Shown one piece after another: positions 1-8,979 of a stretch of 64,000 bases of DNA; within the stretch, counting starts at the first letter, position 1; every line of letters starts with the position of its first letter. Where the stretch lies: assembly GCF_023051105.1 (NCBI RefSeq), contig NZ_JALKIL010000014.1:1-64000 (forward strand), written 5' to 3'. The position numbers and the translations under genes were made by a program. Source of the DNA: Anaerobiospirillum sp. NML120449 (GTDB lineage: Bacteria > Pseudomonadota > Gammaproteobacteria > Enterobacterales > Succinivibrionaceae). Under the pieces are notes generated by a model. That model saw only the letters and a list, made by a program, of their open reading frames with translations, was not told the DNA's origin and searched no databases.

Positions 1-50
1 ACCTGTAAAGATTACCCTGCCTTTGCAGGACGAGGCCTGCAGCTACGTGC

Positions 51-293
51 TTAAGCAGACCGGCTCTGTGCTATAAGGGTGAGTACCTCGTCCCTGTCCC
101 AGCTAAGAGCTGCATTTTGAATGCTTCGCATAACAGCAACGTCATTAATTTCTCTCAGTGCAGCCAGTGACTCATCAGGCATACCACCAAACCTGAGGTC
201 CATGATATCTTTAATTGAGTCAGCATAGCCTTCATCGTAGGCTTCCTGGGCAATGCGCTTATAGCTGGCCTCAATTCTGCTTCTTAAATCCAT
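51..293 (-). CDS. Stand-alone Rpn C-terminal domain (RpnS-like), array unit 1
   Basis: This 80-residue protein begins MDLRSRIEASYKRI and is almost identical to the C-terminal tail of the full-length Rpn protein encoded upstream on the same strand. It has no nuclease core. It carries one 4-residue block (EGYA) where the other copies carry more, then a conserved end rich in FGGMPDESLAALREI. In E. coli such C-terminal pieces (RpnS) bind and inhibit the Rpn nuclease, so an antitoxin-like role is inferred. The ATG is preceded only by a weak GAGA, unlike the strong site in the parent gene, so translation is uncertain. It differs from unit 2 at only a few bases, which indicates a recent duplication. 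The spacer sequence at positions 1-50 matches the spacer at 375-424, so the array probably continues past the window edge. Confidence 0.5.
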   Translation of the reverse strand: MDLRSRIEASYKRIAQEAYDEGYADSIKDIMDLRFGGMPDESLAALREINDVAVMRSIQNAALSWDRDEVLTLIAQSRSA

Positions 294-424
294 TTGTCAG
301 GTTCTCGTTAGTTGCTGTCCTGCAAGATTGCCTTAGGGCAGTGAAGGGAAGCCCTGAGGCTGCTCCTGGTTACGACCTGTAAAGATTACCCTGCCTTTGC
401 AGGACGAGGCCTGCAGCTACGTGC

Positions 425-667
425 TTAAGCAGACCGGCTCTGTGCTATAAGGGTGAGTACCTCGTCCCTGTCCCAGCTAAGAGCTGCATTTTGAATGCTT
501 CTCATAACAGCAACGTCCTTAATTTCTCTCAGTGCTGCCAGTGACTCATCAGGCATACCACCAAACCTGAGGTCCATGATATCTTTAATTGAGTCAGCAT
601 AGCCTTTATCGTAGGCTTCCTGGGCAATGCGCTTATAGCTGGCTTCAATTCTGCTTCTTAAATCCAT
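425..667 (-). CDS. Stand-alone Rpn C-terminal domain (RpnS-like), array unit 2
   Basis: This 80-residue copy differs from unit 1 by DK for DE in the block region and KD for ND further on. Its stop codon lies exactly 374 bp from that of unit 1, and the flanking spacers are nearly identical. It carries a single 4-residue block (KGYA). No promoter or strong ribosome-binding site is visible, but the frame is intact. A role as a dimerising inhibitor of the full-length nuclease is inferred from the E. coli RpnS precedent. The alternative is an inert duplicate kept as a recombination donor. Confidence 0.5.
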   Translation of the reverse strand: MDLRSRIEASYKRIAQEAYDKGYADSIKDIMDLRFGGMPDESLAALREIKDVAVMRSIQNAALSWDRDEVLTLIAQSRSA

Positions 668-790
668 TTGTCAGGTTCTCGTTAGTTGCTGTCCTGCAGG
701 ATAGCTTAAGGGCAGCCAAGAGGCTGCCCCTGTTTACTACCAGTAAATATATCACCATGCCTTTGCAGGCCGAGGCCTGCAGCTACGTGC

Positions 791-1129
791 TTAAGCAGGC
801 CGGCTCTGTGCTATAAGGTTGAGTACTTCGTTCTTGTCTCCGTAAACGGCTGCATTTTTAATGCTTCGCATAACAGCAACGTCATTAATTTCTCTCAGTG
901 CTGCCAGCGACTCATCAGGCATACCACCAAACCTGAAGTCCATGATATCTTTAATTGAGTCAGCATAGCCGATAGCAAACCCTTCTGCATAGCCTATAGC
1001 AAAGCCTTCGGCAAAGCCTTCTTCATAGCCTATAGCAAAACCTATAGCAAAGCCTTCAGCATAGCCTTTATCGTAGGCTTCCTTGGCAATGCGCTTATAG
1101 CTGGCTTCAATTCTGCTTCTTAAATCCAT
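791..1129 (-). CDS. Stand-alone Rpn C-terminal domain (RpnS-like), array unit 3, long repeat
   Basis: This 112-residue copy has the same start (MDLRSRIEASYKRI) and the same end as the others, but between them it carries nine 4-residue blocks of the form [KEI]G[FY][AE]. It is 32 residues longer than units 1 and 2, exactly eight extra blocks. In E. coli RpnS the repeat helix forms the dimer interface, so block number may set pairing specificity. The DNA repeat is 12 bp and should be prone to slippage. Translation signals are as weak as in units 1 and 2. Confidence 0.5.
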   Translation of the reverse strand: MDLRSRIEASYKRIAKEAYDKGYAEGFAIGFAIGYEEGFAEGFAIGYAEGFAIGYADSIKDIMDFRFGGMPDESLAALREINDVAVMRSIKNAAVYGDKNEVLNLIAQSRPA

Positions 1130-1248
1130 TTGTCAGGTTCTCGTTAGTTGCTGTCCTGCAAGATAGCTTAAGGGCAGCCCTGAGGCTGCCCGTCTTACTA
1201 CCTGTTAAGATACCCTGTCTTTGCAGGCCGAGGCCTGCAGCTACGTGC

Positions 1249-1515
1249 TTATGCAAGCCTGCTCTGTGCTATAAGGTTGAGTACCTCGTCCCTGTCCCCG
1301 GTAACGGCTGCATTTTGAATGCGTCGCATAACAGCAATGTCATTAATTTCTCTCAGCGCAGCCAGTGACTCATCAGGCATACCACCAAATCTGAGATCCA
1401 TGATATCTTTAATTGAGTCGGCTCTGCCTAGTGCAATGCCTTTATCTAGGCATTTATCCTCGGCTTCCTGGGCAATGCGCTTATAGCTGGCTTCAATTCT
1501 GCTTCTTAAATCCAT
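1249..1515 (-). CDS. Stand-alone Rpn C-terminal domain (RpnS-like), array unit 4
   Basis: This 88-residue copy is nearest to the full-length gene. It keeps the conserved start and end. Between them it has about three 4-residue blocks (KCLD, KGIA, LGRA), 8 residues more than units 1 and 2. The blocks are of the KGI/LGR type found in the full-length gene rather than the GFA/GYA type of unit 3, so the array holds at least two repeat lineages. The start has no strong Shine-Dalgarno sequence. Function is inferred as for the other units. Confidence 0.5.
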   Translation of the reverse strand: MDLRSRIEASYKRIAQEAEDKCLDKGIALGRADSIKDIMDLRFGGMPDESLAALREINDIAVMRRIQNAAVTGDRDEVLNLIAQSRLA

Positions 1516-1635
1516 TTGTCAGGTTCTCGTTAGTTGCTGTCCTGCAAGATAGCTTGAGGGCAGCCCTGAGGCTGCCCGGCTTACCACCTGTTAAGATTAC
1601 CCTGCCTTTGCAGGCCGAGGCCTGCAGCTACGTGC

Positions 1636-1938
1636 TTAAGCAGGCCTGCTCTGTGCTATAAGGTTGAGTACCTGATCCCTGTCCCAGCTAAGGGCTGCAT
1701 TGTGAATGCTTTGCATAACAGCAACGTCATTAATTTCTCTCAGTGCAGCCAGTGACTCATCAGGCATACCACCAAACCTGAAGTCCATGATATCTTTAAT
1801 TGAGTCAGCTCGGCCGATTACAATGCCTTCATCTCTGCCTTCATCTCTGCCGATTACAATGCCTTTATCTATGCCTTTATCCTCGGCTTCTTGGGCAATG
1901 CGCTTATAGCTGGCCTCAATTCTGCTTCTTAAATCCAT
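1636..1938 (-). CDS. Internal in-frame RpnS-like product of the rpn gene
   Basis: Inside the rpn gene an in-frame ATG at 1938-1936 is preceded by AGGAGG (minus strand, positions 1949-1944) with a 5-nt spacer, one of the best ribosome-binding sites in the window. It would produce a 100-residue protein starting MDLRSRIEASYKRI with six 4-residue blocks. Sequence identity with the four downstream stand-alone ORFs begins at exactly this ATG. Known biology of E. coli Rpn loci is that the C-terminal domain is translated separately and blocks the full-length toxin. The sequence here shows the same gene-within-gene design; production of the short protein is inferred. Confidence 0.6.
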   Translation of the reverse strand: MDLRSRIEASYKRIAQEAEDKGIDKGIVIGRDEGRDEGIVIGRADSIKDIMDFRFGGMPDESLAALREINDVAVMQSIHNAALSWDRDQVLNLIAQSRPA

Positions 1939-2844
1939 AAGAACCTCCTCTGCATCTAAATTGCTGCGAAGATCGTTGATACCTAAAATGTTTTTGGCAT
2001 ACTTGTCGACATATTCGACAACTGTACGCTTCTGAGAATCGTCAATCTCAGTGGTCCTGATTAATTCCTTCAAGTGTTGAATCAGTCTCTCAACATCATG
2101 AACTTCAGAGGGAGTCATAAATCCCAGCAGGCAAGTGCCGATATTCGCACAGGCTATCAATCGACTTATACCATAATTTCCAAGATCAATAAATACCCTG
2201 TTCTGCCTGCATGCGAACTCTTTAAATGATGCAGTGGTTTTGCTGTCAATAACACCACATATCCTTCCTTTATTCCATCCTTCAGAACCGGTGTAAATGA
2301 CGATCTGAAGCATACCTGGCCTCATTTCTGTAGAAGAAAAGATGGCAAACTCTTCGTCACTGTTAGCAAGGCCACTGGCGTAGACATCAAGACGAAAAGG
2401 CATCAGGCGGTCAGGCTTGCTTTGAAACTCAAAGTGAATGATGATTCTTGATTCCGGATAGTCCCTTAATGAGACTGCGAACGCACTGTCGGCATATTTC
2501 GTAGTCCATTTGTCCGTGAGAATCTGGGTATCCAGTTTCCGGAAGCTGTCCCAGTCTATGTTTTTGACTTCAGGGAACTGATCTGAGCACAAAGAACTCA
2601 CAATTTCCCTGCAGAAATGTCTGTTTCCTGTTAATAATTTAGCGCCACCATCGTGTGTAAATTCACTGGATCTCAGTACATTAATGGTGTCGTCTGCTTC
2701 TCTGTCTGCAACAAGATCATTATTGACCTCTCCCTCCATAAGCTCTCTCTTTCCTTCTGTTACCTTCTCTTTCCTGTCATCCATGCCTGCGTCTACGTTA
2801 ACCAGGTCGCATTGCAGGTCTTTTGAACCAATTTCATTGCTCAA
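1636..2844 (-). CDS. Rpn-family recombination-promoting nuclease / putative transposase
   Basis: The product is an Rpn-family PD-(D/E)XK nuclease. The core is recognisable: HDGGAKLLTGNRHFCREI near the start of the domain, a conserved Asp in KYADSAFAV, and the E-x-Q motif in IIIHFEFQSKPDR, followed by the usual FRLDVYASGL. The last 100 residues form the tail that is also found alone four times downstream. The start is uncertain. TTG at 2844 has GAGGAG 5 nt upstream and is preferred, while ATG at 2859 and GTG at 2907 are in frame but lack a site. With the TTG start the protein is 402 residues, longer than usual because of an acidic 70-residue N-terminal extension. Rpn proteins are DNA nucleases; several act in anti-phage defence and are toxic without their C-terminal inhibitor. 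A close internal ATG (1938) probably yields that inhibitor. Confidence 0.82.
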   Translation of the reverse strand: MSNEIGSKDLQCDLVNVDAGMDDRKEKVTEGKRELMEGEVNNDLVADREADDTINVLRSSEFTHDGGAKLLTGNRHFCREIVSSLCSDQFPEVKNIDWDSFRKLDTQILTDKWTTKYADSAFAVSLRDYPESRIIIHFEFQSKPDRLMPFRLDVYASGLANSDEEFAIFSSTEMRPGMLQIVIYTGSEGWNKGRICGVIDSKTTASFKEFACRQNRVFIDLGNYGISRLIACANIGTCLLGFMTPSEVHDVERLIQHLKELIRTTEIDDSQKRTVVEYVDKYAKNILGINDLRSNLDAEEVLMDLRSRIEASYKRIAQEAEDKGIDKGIVIGRDEGRDEGIVIGRADSIKDIMDFRFGGMPDESLAALREINDVAVMQSIHNAALSWDRDQVLNLIAQSRPA

Positions 2845-2907
2845 AATGGCTCCTCGCATACATTGCGTATGCACAAAGTACAAAGATGGCGATGCTCTTG
2901 AAAGCAC

Positions 2908-4372
2908 CTTTTGCAGTATTAATATTAAATTAGAAAATACAAAAATAAGTTGACAGTGATCACAATTATGCTTAAATCTTTCATTGCCAAGTCAGAATTT
3001 AAACATTTCTAATAATTATGCCAGGATTATTTGACGGATCTGATGAAAATGGCAGTAAAATTCTAGCCATGTGGCGGCATCATGGCCTGAATTGACCCTC
3101 TCTGTCAGCAAAAATGACAGTTTCAATGTTAATTACATGCGTTATTTAGCTGGAAATGACTCCAATTCTCCAGTCAGAAGCTGTTTTTCATATAATTTAC
3201 CATCAATGTATTGGTGCACATTTTGGGCTTTAATAAGCTCTGCTCGGGCCATATCTATTCTTTTTCTTTCCCCTGTGTGCTGTTTGATCAGCTCAATCAG
3301 CTTGTTGGTGGGTGCCCGGTAAGCTCTCGTACCGGACAGCAAAGACTATTTCTGATTCTGATACTGCGTATTGACGGCTCCCTGAGGGTAGCCTCAGCCG
3401 ATGTTGGGGCTGGGAGGTGATCGGTATTTAGGAGTTTGCATCATTGGGGCTGCAGCTCCTGGTCTTTGCTGTTTGCTTTTTCTACTTCGGCCTGCTGTTA
3501 TATGCAGGTGCCTGTCCTGTTGTGCCGCGTTTAAGGCTGGGGCCGATCTGTGGCTGGTTACAAATATGAATGGAGATATGGTATTCATAGACTGTTAAGG
3601 CTGCATGTATGAACATCAACATTTCAGCCGATTAGCCAGCAAGGGCCTGATAACAGCTGTTTGCCGTCCCTTACGGTTCTGTTTGCGATATTGGTTACAG
3701 TATCAATAAATCATGATTTTTAGAGCTTTTCATGTCTGTTATGCTGTAAGTGACGCAGCTGCCATCCTGGATAAAGGTTGCCGTGTTATGACTGAGCTGA
3801 GCCGGCTCAGCTTTATCTGTCTCGGGCATAAATATCAGGCTGCTCTCATGACGCCGCGCTGCTGTAGCTTGTCTGCGCAGCAAGATGGCAGGCCATGACT
3901 GACCCGTGCAAGACCTGTCTGGCCTGGCCGTACCGGTCTTGAATGGTCTGTCTAAGAAACGGTTTCCCGTATATGGTATGGCCTGCCCGGTACGGGACTG
4001 GTCTTGAATGGTCTGTCTGAGATGCTGGTTTTCCGTATCTGGCATGGTCTTTTCGGTACGGGACTGGTCTTGAATGGCAGGAAAGCTTTATTGGCACAGC
4101 GGGCAGGTGGTTGCCTTCATCACATGCCTTGTGAGCAATGCATGGTTTTTATCGTGGTGATTTTCTCTGGCTGGAGGCCTGGCAAAGCTGTGGCTCCGAG
4201 ACCTGGTATGGAAGTTTGTCGTGGAAAACCAGGTATTTCTGAGCTTTGCTTTCTTACTTGAGAATCAGGGCACTGGTTTATCGGTCTACAGGTTTTGCTG
4301 GGACAGATGCGGGCGTCATTGCTGTTATCTTCGGCACACTGCTGGCCTGTTGAGGCCTGTAAGGAAAAATTT
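2908..4372. other. Intergenic region with 65-bp repeats and a possible MerR remnant
   Basis: No convincing intact gene is seen. The AT-rich part up to 3130 probably carries the rpn promoter. A direct repeat of about 65 bp, anchored on GGTCTTGAATGG at 3935, 4000 and 4066, fills 3915-4080. The minus strand at 3142-3342 has a short protein-like frame listed separately. Confidence 0.6.
3142..3342 (-). pseudogene. Possible C-terminal remnant of a MerR-type regulator
   Basis: A 66-codon minus-strand frame contains KRIDMARAELIKAQ followed by YIDGKLYEKQL. This resembles the C-terminal coiled coil of MerR-family regulators, where a long helix ends in a K-x-x-Y-E type motif. No DNA-binding half is visible upstream and the first residues do not look conserved. 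It is most likely a decayed fragment; a chance frame is the alternative. Confidence 0.25.
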
Positions 4373-5608
4373 ATGGCTGTTATCAAGCGTACTCTGACCC
4401 CTCTGGTCAGAGAGCACAATACCCGTAAGATTCTGGCTGTTTACGGCCCTCACTTCTGTGGCAAAAGCTCACTGGTAAACGAGATTCTTCAGGAAAGAGG
4501 CGCCAGCGTCAGCCTGGATGGCGGCGATCCCTCTGATACCCTGTACCTGAGATCAGTAAGTGAGGACAATGCCGCAGAGTTCCTGCAGGACAAAAATTCC
4601 CTGCTCATCAAGAATGCCCATAAGGTACCTGGCATCAGCAAGATTCTGTTTGCTCTGGCCCGCGCCAATAAAGCCAGTGAGCACCATAAGCTCATTGTGA
4701 TAACAAGCGCCATTGACCTCAGACTCAACCGCTCTGATGATGATCTTTTCAGCTTCAATATCGAACGTCTGGTCAATATAGACGAGGAGTCCCTGCTCTT
4801 TACCGAGGTTTATCTCTGGCCTTTTACCCTCAATGAAATTGTCGCCAGTGATGATCCTCGGCGCGTCTCAGCGGAGGTCGATCTGTGCATGGTAAGAGGA
4901 CTGATGCCTGAAAGTGCCACCGACAGTGAGGTCCGATCAGATAATGGCCGCGCTCTTATTACCACGCATGAACGCTTAAGGGTGGAGTGCAGTCAGCGAC
5001 TCGAGTTGCTGCTCAATGATCTGTTGCTGGCCGCCCCACGTCTTAACAGAGACAAGTTTCATGAGTTGCTGGTACTGCTGGCCCAGAAGCTGGGTCGTGA
5101 GCTGGACCTTGATGAAATGAGTCAGGTTCTGGGCCTGGGACCTGAGGTGCTCAAGGAGTATGTATCGGCTCTGGAGCGCTGCCTTGCCATTAAATCCTGC
5201 CGTTCCCTGCATCTGGCCATTTCAGGTGAAAAAAGCGATGGCCTGCGCATTTACTTTACCGATATTGCCCTGCGCAATTTCCTGATCAATGATTTCTCCC
5301 CTGTAGCCGATCGCAACGAGCAGGAGCTTCAGGCCCTCTTTGCCAGCCTCTTCTTTATGGAGCGCTATAAGAAACATGACCTTGAGCGCCGTCAGATCAG
5401 TATTTTCTACTGGAAAAAGACCATAGCAGAGCCTGGCAGCACCAACTCAGTAGATTTCGTGGAGCTCGGTGACGGCATGCGTGCCTGGCAGTGCGGCTAC
5501 CGTGAAGATTTGTGCGCGCATTTTGACCCTCAGTCCCTCTTTGTTAAGACCTACCACCAGTGCAGTCTCCACAGAGTAACTCCTGCATCACTGGCAGCCT
5601 GCCTGTAG
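4373..5608 (+). CDS. AAA-family ATPase, AAA_14/DUF4143 type
   Basis: The 411-residue product has a Walker A motif (GPHFCGKSSL) near residue 25, an NSLLIKNAHKV segment in the place of Walker B, and a KLIVITSAIDL sensor-like strand. The C-terminal part contains a winged-helix-like stretch and ends with FYWKKTIAEPGSTNSVDFVEL, which matches the YFWR...EVDFV region of DUF4143, a degenerate nuclease-like domain. The start chosen is ATG 4373, which has AAGGA 7 nt upstream; the frame extends 26 codons further but without a ribosome-binding site. Proteins of this class are common, poorly understood and often near toxin-antitoxin or defence genes. The Walker B acidic residue is not obvious (KNAH for the usual DE), so ATP hydrolysis may be impaired. 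It is the first gene of the plus-strand immunity-like island. Confidence 0.75.
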   Translation: MAVIKRTLTPLVREHNTRKILAVYGPHFCGKSSLVNEILQERGASVSLDGGDPSDTLYLRSVSEDNAAEFLQDKNSLLIKNAHKVPGISKILFALARANKASEHHKLIVITSAIDLRLNRSDDDLFSFNIERLVNIDEESLLFTEVYLWPFTLNEIVASDDPRRVSAEVDLCMVRGLMPESATDSEVRSDNGRALITTHERLRVECSQRLELLLNDLLLAAPRLNRDKFHELLVLLAQKLGRELDLDEMSQVLGLGPEVLKEYVSALERCLAIKSCRSLHLAISGEKSDGLRIYFTDIALRNFLINDFSPVADRNEQELQALFASLFFMERYKKHDLERRQISIFYWKKTIAEPGSTNSVDFVELGDGMRAWQCGYREDLCAHFDPQSLFVKTYHQCSLHRVTPASLAACL

Positions 5609-6487
5609 CCCCTGTCAGCCGTGTGACCTCAGCCATCCGGGATTTGTTGTCACGCGGCTTTAATCATGACCCTCTAATCAAAGCAGAAGCACATCCGGTC
5701 ATAGTGCTCGTGCCGCTGTCTGAAAACTTTTCCGCCTTTAAGGCCCGCTGCTTTTGCAGTCGGAGCGGTCCTCTGTGCCAGTGCTCTTTTGCTCCTGTTT
5801 CTACCCTGTTTCCGCCCCTGTTAGTATTTGACATGCATCCAGCACAGTATTCAGCCCTGCACCTGGTCCATGACATTTTCGCAGCCTTAAAGACCTTGAG
5901 CACCTTCGCTGCTGTGCCTCTAACCACCAGGCTCTGTAATTTTCTGCACCCTTTGACCTCGAGAGCAGCCCCTGTGCGGCTGCCTGCGCATGCTGGTGGC
6001 CATACAGCTGCTGTTTTTAACCACTCAGACAGTCTCAGTCAGTCAGCCCGCCAGACAGGCAGGTCCAGGAGTGGAAGCAGCGTTACCTTGCAGGACCTTT
6101 AGTCAATGAGACCTGGCGGGCGTTTGCAGTACTGATGATGTTAAGGCATAGGTAAGGTCCAGGTGCAGGTGCAGACAGGTGCAGGTGGTCTCATGGTACA
6201 TAACAGCCGTGCTGCCGGGGGTACAGGTGACACTGCGCTGGCGCTTTGTGCTTTTCGGACTGGCCTGTACCTGCATGACATTGGCCTATGGGAAGCACTT
6301 CTGCGGACTACGGTCTGTTTGTGGTGGGTGTCAGTATAAATTTTCTGCGTAAGGGCGGTTTTGCCACCGTATTTTTTTGCGGTAAACCAGCTCAGTGGCG
6401 CATTGGCGGCCCCGGCAGGATCCATGCAGGGCTTTGTGCGGTTATAATGGGTGTTCAGGTTTTAATTTGGATGGGAGCTTACTCATA
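5609..6487. other. Intergenic spacer upstream of the DUF4261-DUF4253 gene
   Basis: No gene is supported. A 180-codon open frame at 5560-6102 overlaps the end of the ATPase gene and has no protein-like character. A perfect TATAAT lies at 6443-6448, about 40 nt before the next start codon, without a clear -35 box. Confidence 0.5.
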
Positions 6488-8926
6488 ATGGATCAGCAAG
6501 CACGCCGCAGCGTCAGAAGCAGTCGTGACAACAGTGCCGCTCAGGACACCAGTGAGTATGCTGATGTCTTCAACGGTATTGTGCTGCTCTCTGATGATCA
6601 TTTTGACAAGGAAAAGCTGCTGCGCGATCTGTGGCAGATCTGGCGTCTTAATGTCCAGAACATAGAAAATGCCACTGCCGGTGTGCCTACGCTCATTTTT
6701 ACCTGTGAGCAGTGCCGCGTCATGATCTCCCTGCAGTCCCGTCCTGTAGGTGAACCACGCCTTGCCAGCTATATCCAGTCTCCTTTCCGCCGTAAGGGTG
6801 GCTTTAATCCCGTCCATCGTCATCAGGCCCACATAATTATTGCCATGCTCCCCATGGTAAGAAAGACTCAGCTTGAGCAGGCCTGTCTGTTTACCCGCAT
6901 TATGGATGCCCTGAGCTGTCAGGAAAGTACCCTCGGTATTTTCTGCGGCCACATTGTCTATCATCCTGATTACTATCACGATTATGCTCAGGTACTGCAG
7001 CATGGTGAGCTGCCGGTATGGCTGTGGCTGTGGTACGAAAAAAGCGGCAGCGGAGCTGACTTTACTCTGCGTACCAGAGGCATGGACATGTTCGGCAAGG
7101 AGGAGCTCGAGCTTACTGATCCCCACGATCATGAGATGGTAGCCCTGGCCTTCTTAGGCGAGGCCGCTGCCCTGATTATCAAGGAAGATCTCAAGCTTAC
7201 CGAAGGCAGCTTTGTTGAGCTCATGCCTGATTTTCGCCATCTTATTGGCCGCCGTCTGCTTGAAAATACCTTTACCGGAGATAAATCCCTGCCTGGTGAA
7301 GCGTCTGAGGCTGCCAGTGGTGCCCAGAATGCAGCCGTGCAGTCTGGCAGCGGCCGGGCTGGTCTGGTTCCAGCCGGCATCAGTACCCCAGGTCAGACCG
7401 CAGGTCTTACTGACGGCCTGTCTGCACAGACTGACAGCACAGGCAGGCCTGTTGATGAGCCTGGTCTGCTGCGCTCAGGTACCAGCGTACTGACCATTGC
7501 CGGTCACTATTATGATCATGTCCTTGATGACGAAAATTATGTCATCGACGACATGTCCTCCTATATGGAGTCAGCTCAGCGCCATCTTATTGAAGATCAG
7601 GGCATGGATCCGGGGCATATTGACCTGGCCCTTGCCGAGCTGTCAGCCTGTACCAATATGGCCTTCTATCTGCGCTGGTGTATTGAAAATGACATGGTCA
7701 GTCCCATGCTGCGTCAGACCTGCCCGGAAATGATAGAGATGGTGCGCAAGTCTCCTCAGAGCATCAATCTGCGCGGCCTCGTGCGTGATGTCTTCCATGG
7801 CCGTCTGCTGTCAGCCTTCTTTACCAGCAGAGGACGCTCTTTTGGTGACTTTATACACGTAAGAGAGCGCAAGGGCGGCCTTAATGAGCCTCAGCGCATC
7901 CCTGTAGAGATTAACAGCTGGAATGAGGCCGGTTATCAGCAGCGCGTGGCTCATTACAAAAAGGAAATGGTACGCTGGCAGGCCTATGATCTTAGCTCCA
8001 GCTCGCGCGAACCATCTCCTCTGGTACGTGCCTTTATCCGCTATATGGACTGCGACTGCACCTATTTCCCGGCTCAGCGCAAGGACGATCAGATTATCGC
8101 CGCCTGGCAGGAAGCCCGCGACAGGGGCCCAGCTCAGGGTACTTTCCCGCTGATTGTCATCCCTGATATCAGACTGTGGCGTACCATTATGGCCAACAGC
8201 GATCGCAGCAATTTTGACTCACCGGGCCTGCACTTTAACAGAGACAAGGTCATCAGCCTGCGCCAGCAGCTCATTGCCCACGATGTCTCCGATGGTGATG
8301 AGGTGCTGCGCAGCCGCTATGAAGGTCACGTCCGTCAGGTAGCCAGAGCAGCTTCAGATCGTGCCCGACTTGCTACCCGCGCTGCTGCCCGTGCCGCCCT
8401 GGCCTCAGGTCGCAGTACTGAGGAAAAGGTAGAGGCCCGTGCAGCTGCTGCCGGACGTGCAGCAGCCGCATCTGCAACATCAGCCATTACTGCCGCCTGG
8501 AACCGCCTTGGCAATGGCAGCTGGCAGCGTTTTGCTCACTGCGGTACCTCCTGCAGCCGTCTGAGCTCTTTCTGGAACAGCCGCCTTAATGTCAGTCTGC
8601 CTGTTATCCTGGCCCATATTCCTGTAACCCGCTGCCATGAAATCTTTGCCTGGCTGCCTGCAGGCCGCTGGGGTACAGCACCTGACAATACCGACCTCAT
8701 GTCCGTAAGCTATTTGTGGCATCAGCGCTACGAGGCCGTACCGGCCGTGATTGGCTACAACCGTATGGAATTTGTCCTGCCTCGTGCCCCGGCTCCGGAA
8801 ACAGTACCGGCCATCACCCGTGAGGTCAGCGCCCTGTGCCCTGACCTTACTGCCGCAAGCCACAGCCTTGATCTGCTGGCTGCCTCATTAAGCCGCTCCA
8901 GCGTCTGGCAGCTGTTCTGGCACTGA
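6488..8926 (+). CDS. Fused immunity-like protein: DUF4261, DUF7832-like, DUF4253
   Basis: The 812-residue product has three parts. Residues 30-250 match DUF4261: HRHQAHIIIAMLPM, LFTRIMDAL, GIFCGHIVYHPDYY, LPVWLWLWYE and RTRGMDMFGKEELEL appear in the family order. After a Gly/Ser/Ala-rich linker (260-335), residues 340-500 resemble DUF7832 (MAFYLRWCIENDMVSPML and a Y-rich end). Residues 550-615 (GTFPLIVIPDIRLW) and 703-812 (PVILAHIPV, MEFVLPRAP, SALCPDL) form a DUF4253-like region, separated by an Ala-rich helix. SUFU, DUF4261 and DUF4253 families occur as immunity genes of polymorphic toxin systems, so a cytosolic toxin-neutralising role is inferred. The start at 6488 has GGGAG 10 nt upstream; the frame runs 31 codons further without support. 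Confidence 0.75.
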   Translation: MDQQARRSVRSSRDNSAAQDTSEYADVFNGIVLLSDDHFDKEKLLRDLWQIWRLNVQNIENATAGVPTLIFTCEQCRVMISLQSRPVGEPRLASYIQSPFRRKGGFNPVHRHQAHIIIAMLPMVRKTQLEQACLFTRIMDALSCQESTLGIFCGHIVYHPDYYHDYAQVLQHGELPVWLWLWYEKSGSGADFTLRTRGMDMFGKEELELTDPHDHEMVALAFLGEAAALIIKEDLKLTEGSFVELMPDFRHLIGRRLLENTFTGDKSLPGEASEAASGAQNAAVQSGSGRAGLVPAGISTPGQTAGLTDGLSAQTDSTGRPVDEPGLLRSGTSVLTIAGHYYDHVLDDENYVIDDMSSYMESAQRHLIEDQGMDPGHIDLALAELSACTNMAFYLRWCIENDMVSPMLRQTCPEMIEMVRKSPQSINLRGLVRDVFHGRLLSAFFTSRGRSFGDFIHVRERKGGLNEPQRIPVEINSWNEAGYQQRVAHYKKEMVRWQAYDLSSSSREPSPLVRAFIRYMDCDCTYFPAQRKDDQIIAAWQEARDRGPAQGTFPLIVIPDIRLWRTIMANSDRSNFDSPGLHFNRDKVISLRQQLIAHDVSDGDEVLRSRYEGHVRQVARAASDRARLATRAAARAALASGRSTEEKVEARAAAAGRAAAASATSAITAAWNRLGNGSWQRFAHCGTSCSRLSSFWNSRLNVSLPVILAHIPVTRCHEIFAWLPAGRWGTAPDNTDLMSVSYLWHQRYEAVPAVIGYNRMEFVLPRAPAPETVPAITREVSALCPDLTAASHSLDLLAASLSRSSVWQLFWH

Positions 8927-8934
8927 TATCTTTA

Positions 8935-8979
8935 CAGCCCTGCAGGCGCCGTCCGCCACCGGCCACCCCTGCAGGGCTG
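8935..8979. other. 12-bp perfect inverted repeat after the stop codon
   Basis: CAGCCCTGCAGG and CCTGCAGGGCTG flank a 21-nt loop, 8 nt after the stop of the preceding gene. No T-tract follows, so it is either a factor-dependent 3-prime stabiliser or an attenuated terminator. A similar T-less stem follows the gene ending at 23922. Confidence 0.6.

Larger units (their letters stand above)
1..1938 (-). repeat. Tandem array of rpn C-terminal modules with conserved spacers
   Basis: Stop-to-stop distances are 374, 366, 458 and 387 bp; most of the difference comes from 12-bp block insertions. Each spacer contains a near-palindromic segment, GCAGGCC-TC-GGCCTGC or a variant, just after the stop, and the sequence CGAGAACCTGACAA just before each stand-alone ATG. 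The rpn gene itself has the same downstream segment but a different sequence before its internal ATG, so each module boundary falls at the start codon. Confidence 0.85.

Noticed and set aside
5560-6102. 180-codon plus-strand frame overlapping the end of the ATPase gene
   Set aside because: It has no ribosome-binding site, an amino-acid composition typical of shifted GC-rich sequence, and no recognisable motif.
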